A stretch of 55,529 nt of DNA from Flavobacterium sp. UBA6135 (lineage in GTDB: Bacteria > Bacteroidota > Bacteroidia > Flavobacteriales > Flavobacteriaceae), in contig NZ_DIVJ01000004.1 of assembly GCF_002428305.1 (NCBI RefSeq), positions 1 to 55,529 on the forward strand, written 5' to 3'. Positions 1-7,977 of this stretch are shown here, piece after piece. Each line of letters begins with the position of its first letter. Position 1 is the stretch's first letter. The notes beneath the pieces were generated by a model. It saw only the letters and a list, made by a program, of their open reading frames with translations, was not told where the DNA came from and ran no database searches. The position numbers and the translations under genes are program-made.

Positions 1-146
1 GCAGCAGTTTTATATAGGTTAATGATATGAATACCATTACGTTCCATATAAATGTAAGGAGCCATGTTCGGGTCCCATTTACGAGTCATGTGTCCAAAAT
101 GAACGCCAGCCTCTAGTAAGTCTTTAACTTCAACTTTGTTTGCCAT
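1..146 (-). CDS. rpsB: 30S ribosomal protein S2, N-terminal part (runs off left edge)
   Basis: Only the first 48 codons are inside the window. The N-terminus reads MANKVEVKDLLEAGVHFGH and continues with TRKWDPNMAPYIY, the characteristic start of bacterial S2, which helps anchor S1 on the small subunit. It is the third gene of the minus-strand order rplM-rpsI-rpsB, an arrangement common in bacteria. It lies 144 bases after the rpsI stop, a gap that carries a perfect hairpin (231-247). I see no clear -7 promoter in the gap, so transcription probably reads through from rplM. Confidence 0.96.
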   Translation of the reverse strand, partial: MANKVEVKDLLEAGVHFGHMTRKWDPNMAPYIYMERNGIHIINLYKTA

Positions 147-230
147 TTTTGTACTAGTTTACGTTCTGTTGATTAGCAATAATGTAGTAGCGATTACTCT
201 GGTCTTCATTATTTAGATGCTAAACTAATT

Positions 231-247
231 TTCCGATCGCATCGGAA
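231..247. promoter_or_regulatory. Hairpin in the rpsI-rpsB spacer, candidate S2 leader structure
   Basis: A perfect 7-base inverted repeat (TTCCGAT, loop CGC, ATCGGAA) lies in the spacer upstream of rpsB. No run of T follows it on the minus strand, so it is not a normal intrinsic terminator. A role as an mRNA structure for S2 autoregulation or an RNA-processing site is inference. Confidence 0.4.
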
Positions 248-290
248 TAATAACAACAATAACTTTTTTAATAATAATTTTGTAAATCGA

Positions 291-677
291 TTAACGTTTA
301 GAGAATTGGAATCTCTTACGAGCTTTCTTCTGTCCAAATTTCTTACGTTCTACCATTCTTGGATCTCTTGTTAACAATCCTTCTGGTTTCAAGATAGCTC
401 TGTTTTCAGCTTCTACCTCACACATTGCTCTTGCAATAGCCATTCTCACAGCTTCTGCTTGCCCTGTTGAACCACCTCCATGTACGTTCACTTTTACATC
501 AAAGTTGGTTGCATTTTCTGTCATAGACATTGGTTGCATAACTTTGTACTGTAAAGTAGCAGTAGGAAAGTAGTTTTCAAATTCTCTTTTGTTTACGGTG
601 ATTTTTCCTGTTCCTTCAGAAACATAAACACGTGCCACAGCACATTTTCTTCTACCGATTTTGTGAATAACTCCCAT
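291..677 (-). CDS. rpsI: 30S ribosomal protein S9
   Basis: A 128-residue protein, the normal length for bacterial S9. It has the N-terminal IGRRKCAVARVYV block and the very basic C-terminal tail ending KKARKRFQFSKR, which in S9 reaches into the decoding centre near P-site tRNA. Its start codon overlaps the rplM stop by one base (TAATG), pointing to translational coupling with L13. The rplM-rpsI pairing is nearly universal in bacteria. Confidence 0.98.
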   Translation of the reverse strand: MGVIHKIGRRKCAVARVYVSEGTGKITVNKREFENYFPTATLQYKVMQPMSMTENATNFDVKVNVHGGGSTGQAEAVRMAIARAMCEVEAENRAILKPEGLLTRDPRMVERKKFGQKKARKRFQFSKR

Positions 678-1132
678 TACTTTAGATCGTTTAAGTTAAC
701 GGTTTTTGGTTGTTGAGCAGCATGTTTGTGCTCAGTACCAACATTTACATTTAAATTTCGGAATAATTCTGCACCTAATTTGTTTTTAGGTAACATTCCT
801 TTTACAGCCTTTTCTACTAAAGTTGCAGGGTTTTTCTGTTGCAATACTTTAGCCGTTAGGCTTCTTTGTCCACCTGGGTAACCTGTGTGACGGATGTACG
901 TTTTGTCATCCAACTTGTTACCAGTCAGGTTGATTTTTTCTGCGTTGATAACGATTACGTTATCTCCACAATCAACGTGCGGGGTATAATTAGGCTTGTA
1001 TTTACCTCTCAATAGCATAGCTACTTTTGAAGCGAAACGACCTAAGTTATGACCCTCAGCATCTACAACAACCCACTGCTTGTCTGCGGTAGCTTTGTTG
1101 GCTGAAACTGTCTTGTAGCTTAATGTGTTCAC
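677..1132 (-). CDS. rplM: 50S ribosomal protein L13
   Basis: A 151-residue protein with the L13 features: the WVVVDAEGHNLGRFAS block near residues 20-35, RGKYKPNYTPHVDCGD near 42-57, and a GMLPKNKLG segment near 112-120. L13 is an early-assembly protein of the large subunit. It is the first gene of the ribosomal operon, with a complete promoter at 1178-1207. The protein is slightly longer than the E. coli homologue because of a C-terminal extension. Confidence 0.98.
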   Translation of the reverse strand: MNTLSYKTVSANKATADKQWVVVDAEGHNLGRFASKVAMLLRGKYKPNYTPHVDCGDNVIVINAEKINLTGNKLDDKTYIRHTGYPGGQRSLTAKVLQQKNPATLVEKAVKGMLPKNKLGAELFRNLNVNVGTEHKHAAQQPKTVNLNDLK

Positions 1133-1160
1133 AATATTTTATTTTAATTAAACATTCCAT

Positions 1161-1174
1161 CCCCAATAAAGGGG
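1161..1174 (-). promoter_or_regulatory. Hairpin at the 5' end of the rplM mRNA
   Basis: CCCC, a six-base loop and GGGG form a short GC hairpin in otherwise AT-rich DNA. The -7 box ends at 1178, so transcription should begin near 1171-1173 and the hairpin would sit at the extreme 5' end of the mRNA. It could stabilise the transcript or be part of an L13 leader; neither is shown by sequence alone. Confidence 0.4.
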
Positions 1175-1177
1175 TTG

Positions 1178-1207
1178 CAAAAGTACAATTAATTATTATA
1201 AAAGCAA
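1178..1207 (-). promoter_or_regulatory. Bacteroidota-type promoter of rplM-rpsI-rpsB
   Basis: On the minus strand TTG (1207-1205), a 19-base spacer and TACTTTTG (1185-1178) fit the Bacteroidota sigma consensus TTG-N19-TAnnTTTG exactly. It lies 45 bases upstream of the rplM start. Confidence 0.8.
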
Positions 1208-1396
1208 ATAGCAATTTGAGAATATTTTTTTAAGAAATAAATTGGCATTATTTTTAAGTAAAATTTGTGGCGTTTAGGAACTTAACAAATGATTTGTTGC
1301 TTGTATTTTTTGATAAAAATTAAAAGAATCTAAAATTTTCAATTGAATTTTACCTTATAAAAAGTTTCGACAATGACGTAGTAAAAAATAAAACTG

Positions 1397-1427
1397 TTAA
1401 AAGCGTATCATAATTTTACTATTTTTA
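1397..1427 (+). promoter_or_regulatory. Weak candidate promoter of the LacI-type gene
   Basis: TTA at 1397-1399 and TATTTTTA at 1420-1427 resemble the Bacteroidota promoter, with a mismatch in the last base of the -7 box and a 20-base spacer. The gene-free stretch 1133-1444 otherwise holds only the rplM promoter and leader and AT-rich DNA without visible repeats. Confidence 0.3.
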
Positions 1428-1444
1428 CATCTAAATTCATTTGT

Positions 1445-2467
1445 ATGAAGCCAAAAATCACTTTAAAATTAATTGCTAAAGATTTAGGATTGTCAGTGTC
1501 AACTGTTTCAAAAGCTCTAAGCGATAGTCATGAAATTGGAGACGTTACCAAAATAAGAGTTCAGGAATATGCCAAGTTGCAAAATTACAAGCCTAATACC
1601 ATGGCTAAAAACTTGAAAAATCAAAGAACCAATACTATTGGAGTGATTATTCCAAATATTTTAAATCCTTTTTTTGCTAAGGTTTTTAGTGGTATTGAAA
1701 AAGCCGCAAATGCCAAAGGTTATAATGTGATTACCTATATTTCAAACGAATCTCATAAAAAGGAAAAACAAGCGATGGATTTGTTAAGTAACGGAACGGT
1801 TGACGGATTTATACTTTCAGTAGCTCAAGAAACTCAAACCTTACATGATGTTTCACATTTTAAAGAAACACTTCGTGAAGGATTACCTATTGTCATGTTT
1901 GATAGAATCATGGAAGAAGTAAATTGTGATAAAGTTATTGTGGATGATTTTGAATCTTCCGTTGAAGCGGTAAATCATTTGATAAAATTAGGCTGTAAAA
2001 AAATTGCATTGCTATCATGTATTGACAATTTGAGTGTTGGAAAACATAGAGCTTTAGGTTATGAGAAAGCTCTAGAAAATAATAAAATTAAACCAAATGC
2101 TGATTTAGTTTTGAAAATAGAAAACCAAGAAGCTTTCGATATTCAATTAAAACAATTGTTGGACAAGCGAGAGGTAGATGGCATTTTGGCTATTGACGAA
2201 CATTCATCAACCATGGCGATGAAAATTGCGATTCAGAAAGGCATAAAAATTCCGGAAGAATTATGCATCATTGGTTTTGCAGACGGCGTTTGGTCACGAC
2301 GATTAACGCCAAGTTTATCCACCATTAGTCAACATGGACCTGAAATTGGTGAAGAAGCTGCCAAACTTTTAATTGAAAAATTAGAAAGCAAACAAGAATC
2401 ACCAACATATAAGACTACGGTTGTGAAAACAGAGTTGAGACAACGGGATTCCACAAGGAGGGTTTAG
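1445..2467 (+). CDS. LacI/GalR-family transcriptional regulator
   Basis: A 340-residue protein of standard LacI length. Residues 6-27 (LKLIAKDLGLSVSTVSKALS) are the helix-turn-helix, followed by the hinge region and, from about residue 60, a periplasmic-binding-like effector domain (TIGVIIPNILNPFFAKVFSGIE). In this family a sugar or nucleoside usually controls operator binding. No sugar-use genes lie beside it: the neighbours are the ribosomal operon and polA, so its regulon must be elsewhere. The effector cannot be told from sequence. A strong terminator follows directly. Confidence 0.92.
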   Translation: MKPKITLKLIAKDLGLSVSTVSKALSDSHEIGDVTKIRVQEYAKLQNYKPNTMAKNLKNQRTNTIGVIIPNILNPFFAKVFSGIEKAANAKGYNVITYISNESHKKEKQAMDLLSNGTVDGFILSVAQETQTLHDVSHFKETLREGLPIVMFDRIMEEVNCDKVIVDDFESSVEAVNHLIKLGCKKIALLSCIDNLSVGKHRALGYEKALENNKIKPNADLVLKIENQEAFDIQLKQLLDKREVDGILAIDEHSSTMAMKIAIQKGIKIPEELCIIGFADGVWSRRLTPSLSTISQHGPEIGEEAAKLLIEKLESKQESPTYKTTVVKTELRQRDSTRRV

Positions 2468-2482
2468 GATTTTATTTCATTC

Positions 2483-2520
2483 AAACTCTGTCAAAGTTTT
2501 AAACTTTGACAGAGTTTTTT
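2483..2520 (+). terminator. Intrinsic terminator after the LacI-type gene
   Basis: Perfect 14-base arms (AAACTCTGTCAAAG and CTTTGACAGAGTTT) around TTTTAAA are followed by a T run on the plus strand. The minus side has only a short T run, so polA may end here less efficiently. Confidence 0.85.
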
Positions 2521-2568
2521 ATTTACATCTGAACACTCCCAACTCCTTACTGAATACTAAAAACTTCC

Positions 2569-5442
2569 CTAATGAGCCTCCAACCAATTCCTTCCCATTC
2601 CCAATTCCACATCCAACGGAACATTCAATTTAAACGCATTTTCCATTTCGTGTTTAATCATCGGTTGAATTTTTTCTAATTCAGAATTGTGGACATCAAA
2701 CACTAATTCGTCATGTACCTGCAATAACATTTTGGATTGCCATTTTTCTGAAGTCAATTTTTGATGAATGTTAATCATCGCAATTTTGATAATATCGGCC
2801 GCCGAACCTTGAATGGGAGCGTTGACAGCATTTCGTTCAGCACCGCTTCGTACCATCGCATTTGCGGAATTAATATCTTTTAAATAACGTCGTCTTCCTA
2901 AAACGGTTTGCACATAACCATGTTCTCTAGCAAAATCAACTTGGTTTGCCATATAGGCTTTCAGTTTTGGATAAGTAGCATAATAGGCATCAATCAATTC
3001 GGCACTTTCTTTTCGGGATAAATTCGTTTGGTTGGAAAGTCCGAATGCCGAAACCCCATAAATAATTCCGAAGTTCACCGTTTTGGCATTGCTTCGCTGT
3101 TCTTTGGTTACTTCTTCTAACGGAACATTAAACACTTTTGCAGCGGTACTTTTGTGAATATCTTCTTTGTTTTGAAAGGCTTTAATCATATTTTCTTCGC
3201 CTGATAAAGCGGCAATAATGCGAAGTTCTATTTGCGAATAATCGGCAGAAACTAACGTATAATTTTCATCTCTGGCAATAAATGCTTTTCGGATTAATCG
3301 ACCTCTCTCGGTGCGAATCGGAATGTTTTGCAAATTCGGATTGTTGGAACTCAATCGACCGGTTGCGGCAACCGTTTGCATATAATCGGTGTGAACGCGT
3401 TGCGTTTTTGGATCTACTTGATTCGGCAACGCATCAATATAAGTGCTTTGCAACTTAACCATTTGTCGCCATTCCAAAATGTCTTTCACAATCTGGTGCT
3501 CATTCACTAAATAACTCAAAACCTCTTCGCCGGTGGCATATTGTCCGGTTTTAGTTTTCTTTTGTTTGGCTCCGCCGATTTTTAATTTATCAAATAAAAT
3601 ATCGCCCAATTGTTTTGGAGAGGCCAAATTGAATTTTTCTCCGGCTGTTTCATAGATTTTTTGTTCAAATTCGGTGATTTCTTTTTGCATATCCACCGAC
3701 ATTTTTTTCAGAAAATCCACATCCAATCGAATACCTTCAGATTCCATTGCAGCTAAAACCGGAATTAAAGGAATTTCGATTTCATCAAACAATTTCTTCG
3801 TTTCGGCTTTGTCTAAAATCGGACTGAAAATTTCTTTTAGTTGAAACGTAATATCAGCATCTTCGGCAGCATATTCTTTTATGTCTTCCAAATTGACATC
3901 ACGCATTGATTTCTGGTTTTTACCTTTTTTTCCAATTAACGTTTCGATGGATTTTGGCGAATATTTCAAATACGTTTCCGATAAAACATCCATATTGTGA
4001 CGCATGTCAGGATTAATCAAATAATGAGCAATCATCGTGTCAAATAATTTTCCTTTGACAGAAATGCCATAATTCGCTAAAATTTTCAAATCATATTTGA
4101 TATTCTGACCAATCTTTTCAATGGTTTCACTTTCAAAAAAAGGTCTGAATTTCTCCATTAATTGTTGAGCTTCCTCTTGATTTTCCGGAAATGGAACGTA
4201 AAATGCTTTTCCTTTTTCCCACGAAAGTGCCAAACCAACCAATTCTGCATTCAACGCATCAATTCCGGTGGTTTCAGTATCAAAACAAACTGAAGTTTGA
4301 TTCATTAAATTCTGTAAAAGCAGTTTTAAATGTAAATCACCTTGAACCAATTCATAATGATGAGAAGTCGTTTCTAATGTGGCATAAAACGAATTTGTTC
4401 TCACTTCATTTGAATCATCATCACTAAAACCAAACAAATCAAATTGATCTTCGTTGGATTTTTTAGTTATAGGCTTTTTTTGAATTTGATTTTGGTCATT
4501 GCTATTATCATTGACCTCTCCATTTCCATTGGTGTTAATTTCATCATATTCTTTCCCGGTGCCAAACCATTTGTCGAATTGGGCTTTCATTTGACGGAAT
4601 TCCAATTCTTGAAAAATAGCATCTGTTTTTTCTACGTCGGGTTTTGACAATTCAAAATCGGCAGCATCAAAGGTTACCGGACAATCGAGTAGGATAGTGG
4701 CCAGTTTTTTGGACAGCAAACCTTGCTCGGCATTGTCTTCAATTTTTTGTTTTATGGCTCCTTTTAGTTTGTCGGTATTGGCTAACAGATTTTCAATAGA
4801 ACCGAACTCTTTTAATAATTTTTTAGCCGTCACATCGCCAACTCCCGGAAACCCCGGAATATTATCAACGGCATCACCTTTCATTCCTAAAAAATCAATC
4901 ACTTGTAGGGGATGTTCAATTTCAAATTTTTCCAGCACTTCGGGAATTCCCCAAATTTCAATATCGTTCCCCATTCGGGCGGGTTTGTACATAAAAATAT
5001 TTTCGGAAACCAATTGAGCAAAATCCTTATCAGGCGTCACCATAAAAACTTGAAATCCTTCTTTTTCGGCTTGTTTGGCTAATGTTCCAATTAAATCATC
5101 GGCTTCAAACCCTGCTTTTTCCATAATTGGAATTTGCATCGCTTTTAATAATTCCTGAATATACGGAACGGCAATTTTGATAGCCTCCGGTGTTTCGTCA
5201 CGATTGGCTTTATAGGTTGGAAATAATTCATTTCTAAAATCACTACCGCCTTTGTCGAAAGCTACTGCTAAATGATCGGGTTTTTCGCGTTTTATCACAT
5301 CCATAAGGGCATTCATAAATCCCATAATGGCGGACGTGTCCATTCCTTTGGAATTAATGCGGGGATTTTTGATAAAAGCATAGTACCCACGAAAAATTAA
5401 AGCGTAAGCATCAAGAAGGAAAAGGCGTTTTTGCGTTGACAT
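2569..5442 (-). CDS. polA: DNA polymerase I (5' nuclease, 3'-5' proofreading and polymerase domains)
   Basis: A 957-residue protein that fills RNA-primer gaps and takes part in repair. The N-terminal 5' nuclease spans about residues 1-290 (FEADDLIGTLA, FLGMKGDAVDNIPG). A polar Asn-rich linker of about 50 residues follows. The proofreading domain has the DTETTG motif near 387 with NIKYDLK and YAAEDADIT further on, so its metal ligands look intact. The polymerase domain has motif A DYSQIELR near 734, motif B RSNAKTVNFGIIYG near 780 and motif C VHDELVFD near 908. The -7 box at 5465-5472 fits the ATG at 5442. It is monocistronic. Confidence 0.98.
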   Translation of the reverse strand: MSTQKRLFLLDAYALIFRGYYAFIKNPRINSKGMDTSAIMGFMNALMDVIKREKPDHLAVAFDKGGSDFRNELFPTYKANRDETPEAIKIAVPYIQELLKAMQIPIMEKAGFEADDLIGTLAKQAEKEGFQVFMVTPDKDFAQLVSENIFMYKPARMGNDIEIWGIPEVLEKFEIEHPLQVIDFLGMKGDAVDNIPGFPGVGDVTAKKLLKEFGSIENLLANTDKLKGAIKQKIEDNAEQGLLSKKLATILLDCPVTFDAADFELSKPDVEKTDAIFQELEFRQMKAQFDKWFGTGKEYDEINTNGNGEVNDNSNDQNQIQKKPITKKSNEDQFDLFGFSDDDSNEVRTNSFYATLETTSHHYELVQGDLHLKLLLQNLMNQTSVCFDTETTGIDALNAELVGLALSWEKGKAFYVPFPENQEEAQQLMEKFRPFFESETIEKIGQNIKYDLKILANYGISVKGKLFDTMIAHYLINPDMRHNMDVLSETYLKYSPKSIETLIGKKGKNQKSMRDVNLEDIKEYAAEDADITFQLKEIFSPILDKAETKKLFDEIEIPLIPVLAAMESEGIRLDVDFLKKMSVDMQKEITEFEQKIYETAGEKFNLASPKQLGDILFDKLKIGGAKQKKTKTGQYATGEEVLSYLVNEHQIVKDILEWRQMVKLQSTYIDALPNQVDPKTQRVHTDYMQTVAATGRLSSNNPNLQNIPIRTERGRLIRKAFIARDENYTLVSADYSQIELRIIAALSGEENMIKAFQNKEDIHKSTAAKVFNVPLEEVTKEQRSNAKTVNFGIIYGVSAFGLSNQTNLSRKESAELIDAYYATYPKLKAYMANQVDFAREHGYVQTVLGRRRYLKDINSANAMVRSGAERNAVNAPIQGSAADIIKIAMINIHQKLTSEKWQSKMLLQVHDELVFDVHNSELEKIQPMIKHEMENAFKLNVPLDVELGMGRNWLEAH

Positions 5443-5464
5443 AAATCTTATTTATTGAAGATTT

Positions 5465-5472
5465 CAAAGATA
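5465..5472 (-). promoter_or_regulatory. -7 promoter box of polA
   Basis: TATCTTTG on the minus strand matches TAnnTTTG and lies 22 bases upstream of the polA start. No TTG is seen at the usual -33 position. Confidence 0.55.
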
Positions 5473-5683
5473 CATTTTTGATTCCTAAAAAAGAAAAATG
5501 CCGAAACCAATTTCTGATTTTGACATTTTGCAACCATTGAAAAATTATTTATTTATAATAAAATGAAATTCATTAAAAGTCTTAGATAGAGATGTTTTTT
5601 TTAAGATTTACAACCGTTAAATTTTTAATAAATACAAATCAAACAAGAGCAGATGTTGTTATTTTGTATGAAAATTAATTTTG

Positions 5684-6916
5684 ATGATTCGTTTGTTGTT
5701 TTTTATTGCGTTTGTTTTATTGATAGAAGTCTATGCTTTTCAGGCATTCAAAACACTTTCCCGAATTAAATGGGTGCAGTATTCTTATATTATTACAAGT
5801 GTTTTAATTTTTGTCTTTATCATTTATTCGTTTACTCAATTTGATCGAAGTGTTGGTCAAACGTCCAAAACGCTTTTCACTCTGGGGTTAGTTTTGATTG
5901 TTTATATTCCAAAAATGATATTAACGTTAGTCATGTTTGGGGAAGATTTTTATAGAATTATTTCCGGCACGATTTCTCATTTTTTAGGCAGTACAGACCA
6001 GAGTTCTTTCCTTCCGGAAAGGAGAAAATTTGTCAGTCAAATTGCTCTTGGAGTGGCTGCCGTTCCATTTTTATCACTTTTGTATGGCATGACGAAAGGG
6101 AAATATAATTTTAAGGTCATCAAACAAACACTTTTCTTCAAAGATTTGCCTGATAGTTTTGACGGAACAACCATCACACATATTTCCGATATTCATTCCG
6201 GTAGTTTTGATGATCCGGAAAAAATTCAGTATGCCGTTGATTTGATTAATGAACAAAATTCTGATATGGTTTTGTTTACCGGAGATATCGTAAACACACA
6301 TGCCACCGAAATGGATCCATGGATTGACACATTTAAAGGAATACGCAATCCAAAGTTTGGAAAATATTCTGTTTTAGGAAATCATGATTATGGTGAATAT
6401 ATCAATTGGCCATCGCAAAAAGCAAAAGAGGATAATTTTGAAGCCATAAAAAAATTACACCAACAAATTGATTTCAAATTATTATTAAATGAAAATGTAA
6501 AATTGATAAACGGAGCCGATGAAATTGCCATAGTTGGCGTTGAAAATTGGGGACATAGTTTTAAGAAGGCAGGTGATTTAATCAAAGCTTCAACAGGATT
6601 ACAACAAAACGATTTTAAAATCTTAATGAGCCATGATCCAAGCCATTGGGAATATGAAGTTAAAAACCACGAAAATAATTTCCATTTAACCTTATCAGGC
6701 CACACACACGGCTTGCAATTTGGTATTGAAATTCCGGGATTTATTAAATGGAGTCCGGTGCAATATGTTTACAAACAATGGGCAGGATTGTATGAGAATT
6801 TAGGGAGATATGTTTATGTAAATAGAGGTTTTGGCTTTCATGCATACCCTGGAAGAGTAGGAATTTGGCCTGAAATTACGGTAATCGAACTAAAAAAAGG
6901 AGAAAAAGTAGTGTAA
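5684..6916 (+). CDS. Membrane-anchored metallophosphoesterase (YkuE/YaeI-like)
   Basis: A 410-residue protein starting at ATG 5684; a TTG codon directly before it could add one residue but is less likely. The first ~150 residues hold four hydrophobic segments, then comes a calcineurin-like phosphoesterase domain with SDIHSG near 168, GDIV near 200, GNHDYG near 232, a SHDPSHW block near 314 and SGHTHG near 337. These are the metal ligands of the family, which often hydrolyses phosphodiesters or lipid-linked pyrophosphates at the membrane. The substrate is not determinable here. It stands alone in a plus-strand pair with the thioredoxin-fold gene. Confidence 0.9.
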   Translation: MIRLLFFIAFVLLIEVYAFQAFKTLSRIKWVQYSYIITSVLIFVFIIYSFTQFDRSVGQTSKTLFTLGLVLIVYIPKMILTLVMFGEDFYRIISGTISHFLGSTDQSSFLPERRKFVSQIALGVAAVPFLSLLYGMTKGKYNFKVIKQTLFFKDLPDSFDGTTITHISDIHSGSFDDPEKIQYAVDLINEQNSDMVLFTGDIVNTHATEMDPWIDTFKGIRNPKFGKYSVLGNHDYGEYINWPSQKAKEDNFEAIKKLHQQIDFKLLLNENVKLINGADEIAIVGVENWGHSFKKAGDLIKASTGLQQNDFKILMSHDPSHWEYEVKNHENNFHLTLSGHTHGLQFGIEIPGFIKWSPVQYVYKQWAGLYENLGRYVYVNRGFGFHAYPGRVGIWPEITVIELKKGEKVV

Positions 6917-6930
6917 TTCGTTAAAAATAC

Positions 6931-6938
6931 TACATTTG
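6931..6938 (+). promoter_or_regulatory. -7 promoter box of the thioredoxin-fold gene
   Basis: TACATTTG matches TAnnTTTG and lies 53 bases upstream of the ATG at 6992, in the spacer after the phosphoesterase gene. Confidence 0.55.
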
Positions 6939-6991
6939 TATATTATTTATTTAAAGAATAGGTTTAATTTCAATATAAAATTTGTCAACTT

Positions 6992-7288
6992 ATGTCAAAA
7001 TTTGGTGAACTTATTAACGCTCAAGTTCCAGTTTTAATCGATTTCTACACCGAATGGAACGAGTCTTCTGTGGCCATGCATCCTGTTATCAGAGATGTGG
7101 CAGCTGCTTTGGGTGACAAAGCAAAAGTGATTAAAATTGATGTAGATAAAAATCAAGAATTAGCAGACGCTCTTAGAATCAAAGGACTTCCAACTTTAAT
7201 GATTTATAAAGAAGGTCAAATGGTTTGGAGACAATCCGGAGAGTTAGATGCTAATACTATTATTGGTTTGGTTCAAGAACAGGTTTAA
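6992..7288 (+). CDS. Thioredoxin-fold protein without the CXXC active site
   Basis: A 98-residue protein that aligns by eye along a whole thioredoxin: the DFYTEW strand-helix junction at residues 17-22, a KIDVDKNQELADALRIKGLPT segment with the cis-proline at Pro67, and a terminal helix. The catalytic CGPC at 23-26 is replaced by Asn-Glu-Ser-Ser, and the protein contains no cysteine at all, so it cannot be a disulfide reductase. A binding, scaffold or chaperone role is inference. There is no signal peptide, so it is cytoplasmic. It has its own promoter and overlaps the convergent deacetylase gene by four bases. Confidence 0.85.
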   Translation: MSKFGELINAQVPVLIDFYTEWNESSVAMHPVIRDVAAALGDKAKVIKIDVDKNQELADALRIKGLPTLMIYKEGQMVWRQSGELDANTIIGLVQEQV

Positions 7289-7929
7289 TCAATTCTTTCA
7301 CATCGATAACCGTTTTCGGATAAAAATTGTAATGTTTTTGGAAGTGCATATTCCAAATTCGGAAATGCTTTTATACTATCGTGAAATACGATAATGCTTC
7401 CGGATGCTACATTTTTCAATACATTTTTCAAGCATTTTTCTTTTGTAATAGTGGTGTTGTAATCAACACTTAAAACATCCCACATGATGATTTTATATCC
7501 TTGCTTTCGTAATTTTTGTGATTGCAATGGCTTTATTTTTCCATAAGGCGGACGAAAGAGTTTTGATTGAATATTTTTTGGTGAACTTTTTTGAATTTCT
7601 TCCTCACATTGTTCAACCTCTTTTAAATAAACTCTGTTTGCCGTATTCCATCCTTTTACATGATTGAATGTGTGATTTCCAACGGCATGACCTTCAGTAA
7701 TTAATTTATTGAAAATTCCAGGATATTTTTCAATATTGTTTCCAATACAAAAAAAGGTAGCTTTGTAATTGTAAGTTTTCAATTGTTCTAAAACCCATTC
7801 TGTAATTTTAGGAGTTGGTCCGTCATCAAAAGTGAGGTAAACTTTTTTTTCATTATTTGGAATGTCCCAAACATAATTTGAAAAAATGGTTTTAATAATT
7901 TGATTGGTTTTTATCCAGAGTATATTCAT
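7285..7929 (-). CDS. Polysaccharide deacetylase (NodB homology domain)
   Basis: A 214-residue carbohydrate esterase family 4-type protein. It has the metal and catalytic motif TFDDGPTP near residue 32-39, the zinc-binding HTFNH near 84-90, RPPYGK near 125 and the C-terminal HDS block. The family removes N-acetyl groups from peptidoglycan, chitin oligomers or exopolysaccharide; the substrate is not clear. The N-terminus has one weakly hydrophobic stretch but no convincing signal peptide. It follows the DUF2723 gene on the same strand behind a terminator. Confidence 0.93.
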   Translation of the reverse strand: MNILWIKTNQIIKTIFSNYVWDIPNNEKKVYLTFDDGPTPKITEWVLEQLKTYNYKATFFCIGNNIEKYPGIFNKLITEGHAVGNHTFNHVKGWNTANRVYLKEVEQCEEEIQKSSPKNIQSKLFRPPYGKIKPLQSQKLRKQGYKIIMWDVLSVDYNTTITKEKCLKNVLKNVASGSIIVFHDSIKAFPNLEYALPKTLQFLSENGYRCERID

Positions 7930-7940
7930 AAAAAATTATT

Positions 7941-7977
7941 AAAATAAGAGCCAAATTAATGGCTCTTATTTTTATTC
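7941..7977 (-). terminator. Intrinsic terminator at the end of the DUF2723 gene
   Basis: Perfect 13-base arms (AAAATAAGAGCCA and TGGCTCTTATTTT) with a six-base loop, T-rich on both sides. The outer arm abuts the DUF2723 stop codon. Confidence 0.85.
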
